The notes under the pieces are model-generated. The model was not told the DNA's origin. It did no database searches and was given only the letters and a program-made list of their open reading frames with translations. Positions 43,029-50,106 of a stretch of 64,000 nucleotides of DNA are shown piece by piece. Where the stretch lies: assembly GCF_001444405.1 (NCBI RefSeq), contig NZ_CP013188.1, positions 62,001 through 126,000 on the forward strand, given 5' to 3'. Source of the DNA: Pseudoalteromonas phenolica. GTDB lineage: Bacteria > Pseudomonadota > Gammaproteobacteria > Enterobacterales > Alteromonadaceae. Made by a program: the position numbers and the translations under genes. How positions within the stretch are numbered: the stretch's first letter is position 1; the number at the start of each line of letters is the position of its first letter.

Positions 43029-43879
43029 TTGTGGCGGATAGCGCGCATATTGTCAGTGGCAAGGCTTGCGCGCTTTTGCCAACGACTATGAGATTGCGTT
43101 AAACCTAAAAATAGTACGTCAGTAATGAGTGTACACGCCGTACGAGTCAGTATGCCTGCATGCTCTACAGGTTCTTTTTCGAACGCAGTAAATAGATTTA
43201 ATTCAGCTTGCTCTGTTAGGGCGTTGTTTCCGTATTTAGAAATTGAGACCACGCAGCATTCGTTTCGTGTTGCTTGCTCTGCTAACGTTACAATACTCTT
43301 GCTATCGCCAGATGAGCTGATTGCGATAAATAAGTCATCTTTATGCATAGTCGCTAAGTAAGCGGATGCGCTGATCTCATCAACTTGTGATAATGCAGGT
43401 AAGCCTATTTGTTGCAGTTTTAACGCAAAGTCATTTGCAACGAGGTTACTGCTGCCTATACCACTTATCAAAATTTTGCGTGCACTTTTAATTTTGGAAA
43501 TGACCTGATTAACATCTTCACTTTGGTTTAATTGAAGTGTTTCCTCTAGAACCGTAGTTTTATGCTGTATCAATTTTGCGGCTAAATCAGCAATAGGGTC
43601 ATCGTTATTTGTTGGTAGTCGTTCATTCGTATTAAGCTGCTTTAAGCTCTGTAGGTTTAGATCATCAACAATGGCTAATTTAAAAGCAGGGAAGCCTTTA
43701 TAGCCAAGTTTTTGCGAAAACTTGATGACACTTGACTGGCTCACCCCCGCAGCTTGAGCAAGCTCGATAGATGATAGCGTTCTGATCTGCTGTGCGTTGT
43801 CTAGCACAAAGTTTGCTAGCTTAGCTTCGCTGGCTGAAAGCTGAGGCAACAATGCTTTTATTTTCGAAAATGATGACAT
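43025..43879 (-). CDS. MurR/RpiR-family transcriptional regulator with SIS domain
   Basis: The 284-residue protein has an HTH_6 domain (residues 1-77: LSASEAKLANFVLDNAQQIRTLSSIELAQAAGVSQSSVIKFSQKLGYKGFPAFKLAI) and a SIS domain (about 120-250: ARKILISGIGSSNLVANDFALKL, IAISSSGDSKSIVTLAEQA, CCVVSISKYGNNALTEQA). These regulators sense phosphosugars such as MurNAc-6-phosphate in MurR. Its position between namZ and a transporter makes MurNAc sensing likely by inference. A 12-base inverted repeat lies just before its start (43898-43944). Confidence 0.92.
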   Translation of the reverse strand: MSSFSKIKALLPQLSASEAKLANFVLDNAQQIRTLSSIELAQAAGVSQSSVIKFSQKLGYKGFPAFKLAIVDDLNLQSLKQLNTNERLPTNNDDPIADLAAKLIQHKTTVLEETLQLNQSEDVNQVISKIKSARKILISGIGSSNLVANDFALKLQQIGLPALSQVDEISASAYLATMHKDDLFIAISSSGDSKSIVTLAEQATRNECCVVSISKYGNNALTEQAELNLFTAFEKEPVEHAGILTRTACTLITDVLFLGLTQSHSRWQKRASLATDNMRAIRHN

Positions 43880-43897
43880 GATGTTTACTTCTTAGAT

Positions 43898-43944
43898 AAC
43901 GTTGTACCTATTATAGGGTTTTATATTAAAAAAGGTAGTACGTT
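43898..43944. promoter_or_regulatory. Inverted repeat, candidate RpiR/MurR operator
   Basis: AACGTTGTACCT (43898-43909) and AGGTAGTACGTT (43933-43944) are inverted copies matching at 10 of 12 positions, with 23 bases between. They lie between the divergent regulator and NhaC-type transporter genes. Binding by the adjacent regulator is an inference. Confidence 0.4.
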
Positions 43945-44131
43945 TATTATTGTTATTTTCGACACAGTGTACCATTTTTAGTGAAAGTGTTACATAAGTG
44001 TTTTTTCTTAAAAACGCAAAAGCTTGGTTTTTCAAACATTACTCATTAAGCTTACGTGTTTAATCGTGCTTAGCGAATTACACTTCATTACAGTAATTTG
44101 TAGAAAATAATAACTGCACTTAAGGAAATTT

Positions 44132-45505
44132 ATGTCTTGGTATGCAATTTTACCACCGCTCATAGCCATTTTGGTGGTTTTTTGGCGTAAAGAAGTCATC
44201 ATGGCTTTGCTGTTAGCAGTGATTAGTTCTGAGTTTTTGTTGCTATATACGCAAGGACAGTCTGGGCTACTGACATTTGTTAACAGTGTTGAACGAGTCA
44301 TTTCAGTGGCAACGTCAGCAGGAAATAGTCGAATTCTGATATTCAGTATCGTGATTGGAGCGCTGCTTGCTTATATTCGAGAATCAGGTGGTGTGGCTGC
44401 GACAGTTAATAAATTGATGAATATTGGGGTTGCAAAAAGTAAGCGTCAAGTTGGGTTACTTACCATGTTTACCGGTACTTCGGTGTTTATTGAATCGAAT
44501 ATGAGTGTGCTGACGTCAGGTATTGTTTCACGAGGCTTGTTCGATAAATTTAAAATGAGTCGAGCTCGTTTGGCCTACATTATAGATAGTACCAGTGCGC
44601 CTGTGTGTATCTTGATATTATTGAATGGCTGGGGGGCTTATGTGCTCGGACTGTTAAGTAACTATGAGCTTGAGCAGTCAGCAGTGAGCATTCTTTGGAG
44701 TTCTGTGGCATTTAACTTTTACGCCATTATTGCTTTATTGATTGTGCTTTACACCATTGTATTTGATAAAGTGCACGGCCCTATGAAAGAAGCCGAGCTA
44801 CAACTTGAAAAACAAAGCTTAGAAATCGATGTGGGCCCTGCTGCGAGTAAAGCACGGTTTATGTTAATCCCTCTACTGACTTTAATTGTCAGTATGATTG
44901 GTTTTATGTTTTGGACTGGTAATGGCGAACTGGCCAGTGGGAGTGGCTCTAAGTCGGTACTTTATGCAACGGTTTTAGCCTCTATGGTTGCTTATTTACA
45001 GTTAATTGCGCATAAGCAATTTACCCATCACCAGCTTGTTGATATTGGCTTCAAAGGCATGGGGGAGCTATTACCACTAGTCAGTATTGTTTTGTTGTCT
45101 TTGACTTTAGGCGCGAGTTTAAAAGAGCTGGGTACAGGGCAATTTGTTGCTTCTTTAGTTGGTGACTACTTACCTATTTATTTGATTGTGCCAGTCTTAT
45201 TTTTAACTGGTGCGGTAATGTCATTTACTACGGGGACGTCTTGGGGCACATTCGCTATTCTTATCCCAATTGGTGTACCGCTCATTCAAGCATTGGGCTT
45301 GCCTGCTCCGCTGGTGGTTGGGGCGATTTTAAGTGGAGGTATTTTTGGTGATCACTGCTCGCCTATCTCAGACACCAGTGCGGTTTCAGCACTGGCATCA
45401 GGATGTGATTTATTGACACATGTGAAAACACAATTACCTTATGCGCTTGTCGGTGGGTTACTTGCATTGTTAAGCTTCTTTGTTGCAAGTCTTATCATGA
45501 TTTAA
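44132..45505 (+). CDS. NhaC-type (Na+/H+ antiporter superfamily) transporter
   Basis: AAGGAAA precedes the ATG. The 457-residue protein has about eleven to twelve helices and NhaC/NhaC-like motifs: GALLAYIRESGGVAAT, TGTSVFIESNMSVLTSG, IIDSTSAPVCILILLNGWGAY, FTTGTSWGTFAILIPIGVPL and GGIFGDHCSPISDTSAVSALASGCD. Members exchange Na+ and H+ or carry organic anions or amino acids. Adjacent to a MurR-type regulator and NamZ, it may import MurNAc or muropeptide breakdown products; this is an inference, since no NhaC member is known to me to carry amino sugars. Ends nine bases from convergent anti-sigma gene. Confidence 0.88.
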   Translation: MSWYAILPPLIAILVVFWRKEVIMALLLAVISSEFLLLYTQGQSGLLTFVNSVERVISVATSAGNSRILIFSIVIGALLAYIRESGGVAATVNKLMNIGVAKSKRQVGLLTMFTGTSVFIESNMSVLTSGIVSRGLFDKFKMSRARLAYIIDSTSAPVCILILLNGWGAYVLGLLSNYELEQSAVSILWSSVAFNFYAIIALLIVLYTIVFDKVHGPMKEAELQLEKQSLEIDVGPAASKARFMLIPLLTLIVSMIGFMFWTGNGELASGSGSKSVLYATVLASMVAYLQLIAHKQFTHHQLVDIGFKGMGELLPLVSIVLLSLTLGASLKELGTGQFVASLVGDYLPIYLIVPVLFLTGAVMSFTTGTSWGTFAILIPIGVPLIQALGLPAPLVVGAILSGGIFGDHCSPISDTSAVSALASGCDLLTHVKTQLPYALVGGLLALLSFFVASLIMI

Positions 45506-45514
45506 GCTGATAGA

Positions 45515-46114
45515 TTAAGGGCAGCTATAGATCCCCTGGTTTTGATTAAGGGTTGTTAGGTTTACTAGCAGCCCTTTTTTATTACTAGTAAGGGCTAGCA
45601 TTTCACCTTGACGAAGTTGCCCCTCAAGGTTGATATCTGATAAATCCCTGACCAGCGATTTTTCAATCTCCAGCAAAGTGTTTTCTTTACAGTCAGCTAT
45701 TAACAAGAATTCTGTGTTGTTATCAATGATTCGGCCATGGAATGAACGCGCTTGTGCGAGTAACTCTGAATGTTTTGCTTGTATGCTTTCAGGGTTTTGT
45801 AATGTGTGATTTCGAGTAATATGCACTTTATATTGACCATCTTCTTTGCTGTGGTGTTCTATATGTTCATACTGGGTCAAGTCAAGCGCGTACATCTGGG
45901 TGGTTTCATTTTCAGGTTGTATCCATAACGCACCTAAAAATAGCAAACCAGCGCAAGCCATTGCCCATTGTGCCTGTTGCCAAAATTTATTTTGTTTAGG
46001 CTGGCGACATTTGGCCTTCATCAGCTCAAGGTCTTGTTTCGTTAAACCCTGCTGTTGCTTACGCTGTTGGTAAGCGTGTTTCAAGGTCTTATCAAAATCA
46101 TCTTCATTCGCCAT
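45515..46114 (-). CDS. Putative anti-sigma factor (single-pass membrane protein)
   Basis: The 199-residue protein has a charged cytoplasmic N-terminus (MANEDDFDKTLKHAYQQRKQQQGLTKQDLELM), one helix (WAMACAGLLFLGALWI, about 49-64) and a periplasmic domain of about 130 residues with two Cys (ADCKEN, and SCP at the C-terminus). It overlaps the ECF sigma gene by 11 bases. Order and topology are those of a sigma/anti-sigma pair. No ZAS zinc motif is seen, so the anti-sigma role is by context. Confidence 0.65.
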   Translation of the reverse strand: MANEDDFDKTLKHAYQQRKQQQGLTKQDLELMKAKCRQPKQNKFWQQAQWAMACAGLLFLGALWIQPENETTQMYALDLTQYEHIEHHSKEDGQYKVHITRNHTLQNPESIQAKHSELLAQARSFHGRIIDNNTEFLLIADCKENTLLEIEKSLVRDLSDINLEGQLRQGEMLALTSNKKGLLVNLTTLNQNQGIYSCP

Positions 46115-46661
46115 GGGAGTCTCCTAAACGCTGTTTTAAAGCTTGTTTGGCGTAGCGTAATCTGGTTTTTATGGTTTCTACTTCGCTATGTGTGATCGTT
46201 GAGATTTCTTGTAAGCTGAAGCCTTCTAATTGCAGACTGAGCGCTTCTCTTTGCAAAAAAGGCAGAGTAAGGAGTGCAACATAGAGTGCGTTTTTTTCAT
46301 CCCTTTCAGCTTCGTTACTCACAGCTTCATGGTGTTGCTCATCGAGTGAAGATAGACGGTTCTGTTTCTTAAATTCGTCTAGTAGAGCATTGCGAGCGAT
46401 TGAGAATAGCCATGCTTTTGGTGTTTGCTGATCACGGTATAGATGGCTTTTTTCTACAACGGTGAGCCACGTTTTTTGGCAAATATCTTTTGCCAGTTCA
46501 CGATCGCTTTGTCCACTCAAAAAATGAAACAGGTCTTGGCTATAGGTATTGATTAAAATCTCTATATAGATATCTTCGCCAGTCTGTTTATACGCCTCTA
46601 GTGGATCTCTGCTGGGTGAAACCTTATGTAACCATGTCTTTAATGCTATCAGCATAGGCAC
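46104..46661 (-). CDS. ECF-type sigma-70 factor
   Basis: The 185-residue protein has region 2 (YSQDLFHFLSGQSDRELAKDICQKTWLTVVEK, PKAWLFSIARNALLDEFKKQNR) and region 4 (LLTLPFLQREALSLQLEGFSLQEISTITHSEVETIKTRLRYAKQALKQRL). Overlap with the downstream membrane protein gene suggests that protein holds it inactive. The target regulon is unknown; the TonB-type gene upstream on the same strand is a candidate for co-regulation. Confidence 0.92.
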   Translation of the reverse strand: MPMLIALKTWLHKVSPSRDPLEAYKQTGEDIYIEILINTYSQDLFHFLSGQSDRELAKDICQKTWLTVVEKSHLYRDQQTPKAWLFSIARNALLDEFKKQNRLSSLDEQHHEAVSNEAERDEKNALYVALLTLPFLQREALSLQLEGFSLQEISTITHSEVETIKTRLRYAKQALKQRLGDSHGE

Positions 46662-46684
46662 TTTCCCGATTGTTCTTTTCCCTA

Positions 46685-46717
46685 TTGATTGGCTTATCTC
46701 GCTGACAAGCCAATCAA
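46685..46717. other. Hairpin between TonB-type and sigma-factor genes
   Basis: TTGATTGGCTT (46685-46695) pairs perfectly with AAGCCAATCAA (46707-46717) with an 11-base loop. There is no T-run, so it may be a processing or weak termination site on the minus strand. Confidence 0.4.
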
Positions 46718-46725
46718 CTCAACTT

Positions 46726-46765
46726 ATACCAATCCTCTTAATAAAGAATTATTGAGGATTGGTAT
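46726..46765. repeat. REP-like palindromic unit (40 bp)
   Basis: ATACCAATCCTC (46726-46737) is perfectly inverted by GAGGATTGGTAT (46754-46765). It shares the outer 12 bases with both ends of the element at 5114-5322 and lies just after the stop of the TonB-type gene, where it may also act as a terminator. Confidence 0.65.
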
Positions 46766-46770
46766 TTAGC

Positions 46771-47406
46771 TTATTGCTGTAATTTGAACTCTAACACAAC
46801 TTGTAAACCGGTTTGCACTATCGTCTGGCCGTTTTCCATTTTTGGGCGATACTTCCATTTCTTTAATGCTCTTAAAGCCTCACGGTTAAAGATTCGTTTA
46901 GGTTCAGCATTAATCACTTGCGCATCAATTACATTGCCTGCTTTATCAATTGAAAATGCCATTTCAACCCAGCCTTCTTTACCATCACGAGCAGCATCAG
47001 TAGGGTATTTAGGGTCAACCCTGACAATGGGAGTTGCATCGCCATCTTGAGGTGCAAATACTTGTGCGTTGATAGGCGTGCTATCTAATTCAATGACTGG
47101 ACCGCCAATACTGATTTGAGGCCCCGTTACTTCCGTCGGTACGGATGTCTGTGTTCTAGGTGGTTGTGCTTTAGGTTGAGGTGGCTCAGGCAACTGCCTT
47201 GTTTTAACTTCTACGTCTGAGTCAGGTCTGTTTTGCATGATTTCAAACTCTATAGGTGGTTTTACCTCTTGTGGTGCACGTTCGTCACTAGTGATCAAAT
47301 AGTCCATAAATGCAAATGCAGCCATGGTTACTATGGCACCGATTAAAATTGATGCAGATACTTTCGTCATGGTTTGAGCTGGAGTTGGCATGGTGTAAGT
47401 CATCAT
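46771..47406 (-). CDS. Energy transducer TonB-family protein
   Basis: The 211-residue protein has one N-terminal helix (SASILIGAIVTMAAFAFMDYL), a Pro/Gln-rich stretch (LPEPPQPKAQPPRTQ) and a C-terminal TonB domain (VRVDPKYPTDAARDGKEGWVEMAFSIDKAGNVID, NREALRALKKWKYRPKMENG). This is the short TonB2-like type that couples the inner-membrane proton motive force to outer-membrane receptors. No exbB/exbD are next to it. It lies before the ECF sigma/anti-sigma pair on the same strand. Confidence 0.9.
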   Translation of the reverse strand: MMTYTMPTPAQTMTKVSASILIGAIVTMAAFAFMDYLITSDERAPQEVKPPIEFEIMQNRPDSDVEVKTRQLPEPPQPKAQPPRTQTSVPTEVTGPQISIGGPVIELDSTPINAQVFAPQDGDATPIVRVDPKYPTDAARDGKEGWVEMAFSIDKAGNVIDAQVINAEPKRIFNREALRALKKWKYRPKMENGQTIVQTGLQVVLEFKLQQ

Positions 47407-47534
47407 AATGAGCGCCTCTTTATTGTTTGCTTACTCCTAGAACGACGCAGCATTAAAAAAGGGGTGAAAAAATTTTAAATTTTTTTATCAACCGTTCCAC
47501 AGTACAATACGTATAGGTTTGCCGAGGAAGTAAT

Positions 47535-48041
47535 ATGCAGTTACAACAAATTGATAAAACGCGTTATAGAAAACATCTAAATAAAGTGATTTTTGCCTGT
47601 ATTGCCGCGCTCACAGTGGGCAGTTTAGGGATAGCACAATTGCTTATTTTATTGTTCCCAGATGCAGATGGTAGTCACTTTCATTGGAATTTACTGGGCG
47701 TGGTTGTGACTTCAATTGTAATTGGTTTGACTTTAAAAAAGGTCAAGTCGCACCCATTTATGTTTGAAGTTGCGTATGTGTGGGATCTGAAACAAGCACT
47801 TAATCGCATCACACGTAAGATGATGGCTATTAAGAAAGCCTCTAAAGAGGGCGATGTTGACGCGATGTTGGCTATGCAGTTCAGTTATTCTGGGTCTAAA
47901 CAACTTTGGACGCTAGATGACAACACCATCACGATGGAAGACTTGAGTATGTGGCAAGCTGAGTTAGATGCATTGGCGCGTGAATATCAAGTTGAATTGG
48001 ATATTACTAAATACGATGAGCGCATTTTAACTAAGTTTTAA
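47535..48041 (+). CDS. DUF3087 family membrane protein
   Basis: The 168-residue protein has two helices (VIFACIAALTVGSLGIAQLLILLF and WNLLGVVVTSIVIGLTL) and a cytoplasmic domain (KSHPFMFEVAYVWDLKQALNRITRKM..., EYQVELDITKYDERILTKF). The pattern matches DUF3087, a family of unknown function in gammaproteobacteria. GAGGAAG precedes the ATG. Independent of the next gene, ribA. Confidence 0.8.
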   Translation: MQLQQIDKTRYRKHLNKVIFACIAALTVGSLGIAQLLILLFPDADGSHFHWNLLGVVVTSIVIGLTLKKVKSHPFMFEVAYVWDLKQALNRITRKMMAIKKASKEGDVDAMLAMQFSYSGSKQLWTLDDNTITMEDLSMWQAELDALAREYQVELDITKYDERILTKF

Positions 48042-48114
48042 TGAGCTTCTGAATTTCAAGCCATTATTTTAATTAATGGCATAACATTTTTAAATTATTA
48101 GGTTCGCAAAAGTC

Positions 48115-48729
48115 GTGGCAGAAGTAAGAGCGAGAGTGAAGCTGAATGTAGGACAGCACAGTCATATTCCTGCAGAAATTGTATCGTTTCATGGTTTGAA
48201 AGATGGTGAAGAGCACGTTGCTTTAATCTTTAATGAAGCTGATAAGAATGAAGTGCCGCTTATTCGTATGCACTCAGAGTGTTTAACGGGAGATGTATTC
48301 CATTCTTCGCGTTGTGACTGTGGTGAACAATTAAATGAATGTATCGAAACCATGCATGAGCAAGGTGGTATCATTTTATACTTACGCCAAGAAGGTCGTG
48401 GTATTGGCCTTTACAACAAAATCGATGCGTATGTTCTACAGTCGCAAGGTATGAATACCTACGAAGCGAATAACCACTTAGGTTTTGATGATGACTTGCG
48501 TGATTTTTCAGACGCTGTTTTGATGCTTCAGGCGATGGGCTTAAATCACGTTAAACTCATGACGAATAATCCACGTAAACTAAATGCGTTAAATAATGCA
48601 GGCATTGAAGTTGATAAGGTTGTAGGTACTCACGCACACATTAAAGACGGTAATCGTCATTATTTAGAAGCGAAAGTGAAGCATGGTTCACACATGTTAG
48701 ATATGGAAAAAGTACCTGAGAAAAAGTAG
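48115..48729 (+). CDS. ribA: GTP cyclohydrolase II
   Basis: A GTG start gives 204 residues. The zinc-binding Cys cluster SECLTGDVFHSSRCDCGEQL, RQEGRGIGLYNKIDAY and LMTNNPRKLNALNNAGIEV are diagnostic. The enzyme opens GTP to the first riboflavin precursor in the cytoplasm. The stand-alone form lacks a RibB domain. No FMN riboswitch is visible in the 73-base leader. It ends at a terminator. Confidence 0.96.
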   Translation: MAEVRARVKLNVGQHSHIPAEIVSFHGLKDGEEHVALIFNEADKNEVPLIRMHSECLTGDVFHSSRCDCGEQLNECIETMHEQGGIILYLRQEGRGIGLYNKIDAYVLQSQGMNTYEANNHLGFDDDLRDFSDAVLMLQAMGLNHVKLMTNNPRKLNALNNAGIEVDKVVGTHAHIKDGNRHYLEAKVKHGSHMLDMEKVPEKK

Positions 48730-48760
48730 CTTTTTCATCCTCTTTTGTATCCGAGAACAC

Positions 48761-48793
48761 AATGCGACCTACTATGGTCGCATTTTGTGTTTT
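48761..48793 (+). terminator. Terminator after ribA
   Basis: AATGCGACC (48761-48769) pairs with GGTCGCATT (48776-48784) around a six-base loop, followed by TTGTGTTTTG. Confidence 0.8.
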
Positions 48794-48834
48794 GATAGGT
48801 ATAATTCCAGTGTTTTGATTAGTTTTAGGTCTTT

Positions 48835-49641
48835 ATGTCTTCAAAGATAAATGTTTTTAGTGCTTCTGCGGGTTTGCAGTGGTTAAAGCAAGGTTGGAAT
48901 ATCTTTAAAACCCAGCCTATGACTTTTATGTTTATGTACATCTTTATGATTGTTGTTGCATTGATTCCGTTGGTGCTTCCTCCTCTGCAATTAGTAGCAG
49001 CATTTACGGCGCCTTTTTTAACGATCGGCTTTTATTTGGCCGTTATTAGCAAGCAGCAAGGTAAAACCATTAGCCTTGCCGATATACTTAAACCGTTTTC
49101 GATCAAAGGCCGTCGCCTAAACTTATTTAGACTTGGCTTATATCAAATGGGCGCAGTAATTTTACTGACACTATTAGCTGACAGTTTATTTTCTGAAACT
49201 TTCGCGCTGATGCAGCAGGCAACAGAAAACCACAATCATGAGCAATTATTAGCTGAAGTGATGAGTACCTTGTCGATTGGCAACATTGGTATATTTTTAT
49301 TAGCTCATGCAGTGAATTTAATGGCCTTCGCTTTTGCGCTACCTTTGGTCTTTTTTAAAGGTGAAAACCGTATTTTTAAGGCGCTGGGGCAATCTTTAAA
49401 GGTGTTTCAAACGAATATGGTACCGCTTACTGTATTTAGCTTAGTGATCGGTGTATTAATGCTGGCGGCAATGCCATTAAGCTTTGTGCCTTTACTGGTT
49501 ATTATGCCGGTGGCTTACATAGGCTTTTTCTGTTCATATCAGGCGATATTTCCTGCTGATGATGCCAGTGACAATAGCGGGCAGGGCGAAAAACAAGCGT
49601 CGCAATCAAGCGCAATCAACACAGGCAGATTTGACGCTTAA
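48835..49641 (+). CDS. BPSS1780-family membrane protein
   Basis: The 268-residue protein has about six helices and the GLQWLKQGWNIFKTQPMTFMFMYI entry motif, then FFKGENRIFKALGQSLKVFQTNMVPL, the usual duplicated amphipathic/GW pattern of BPSS1780-like proteins. The tail is Gln/Ser-rich and cytoplasmic. Its TAA shares a base with the recX ATG (1-base overlap), so it is co-transcribed with recX. Function unknown. Confidence 0.82.
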   Translation: MSSKINVFSASAGLQWLKQGWNIFKTQPMTFMFMYIFMIVVALIPLVLPPLQLVAAFTAPFLTIGFYLAVISKQQGKTISLADILKPFSIKGRRLNLFRLGLYQMGAVILLTLLADSLFSETFALMQQATENHNHEQLLAEVMSTLSIGNIGIFLLAHAVNLMAFAFALPLVFFKGENRIFKALGQSLKVFQTNMVPLTVFSLVIGVLMLAAMPLSFVPLLVIMPVAYIGFFCSYQAIFPADDASDNSGQGEKQASQSSAINTGRFDA

Positions 49642-50102
49642 TGGATGAGCAAACAAAGCAAAAGCTAAAAAACTACGTGTTGTGGCTGTTAGGCCGTCAA
49701 GAGTACTCAAAAAAAGAACTCGCACAAAAACTGAGAATGAAAGATGCGAGTGAAGACTATATTGAACAGCTTTTAAGCTGGTGTGAGTCCTTAGGGTATA
49801 TTGATGAAAAGCGCTACTGCGAGAGCTTTTTACGCAGACAAATAAATAAAGGCTTAGGTCAAAAACGTGTTTTGGCCGAAGCGACAAATAAAGGGGTTGA
49901 TCGGGCCCAACTGATGACGCTAATCGAAGAACAAGAAATAGATTGGTTTGAATTAGCGTTAGAGACCTACCAAAGAAAATACGGCTTAGGCGATAAACAA
50001 CTCGATTATAAAGAAAAAGCCAAACGGGTGAGATATATGATGTACCGTGGATTTGGCTATGAAGAAATTAATTTTGCAATGCAAGCAACAATAGGTGACT
50101 GA
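49641..50102 (+). CDS. recX: Regulatory protein RecX
   Basis: The 153-residue protein has three tandem RecX three-helix motifs: YVLWLLGRQEYSKKELAQKLRMK, WCESLGYIDEKRYCESFLRRQINKGLGQKRVLAEATNKGV and YKEKAKRVRYMMYRGFGYEEINFAM. It modulates RecA filaments. In many gammaproteobacteria recA lies directly upstream; here a BPSS1780-family gene takes that place. alaS follows with the usual order. Confidence 0.92.
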   Translation: MDEQTKQKLKNYVLWLLGRQEYSKKELAQKLRMKDASEDYIEQLLSWCESLGYIDEKRYCESFLRRQINKGLGQKRVLAEATNKGVDRAQLMTLIEEQEIDWFELALETYQRKYGLGDKQLDYKEKAKRVRYMMYRGFGYEEINFAMQATIGD

Positions 50103-50106
50103 TCAA

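Noticed and set aside
48042..48114. FMN riboswitch before ribA
   Set aside because: The leader is only about 70 AT-rich bases, too short for the RFN element, and no conserved blocks are seen.
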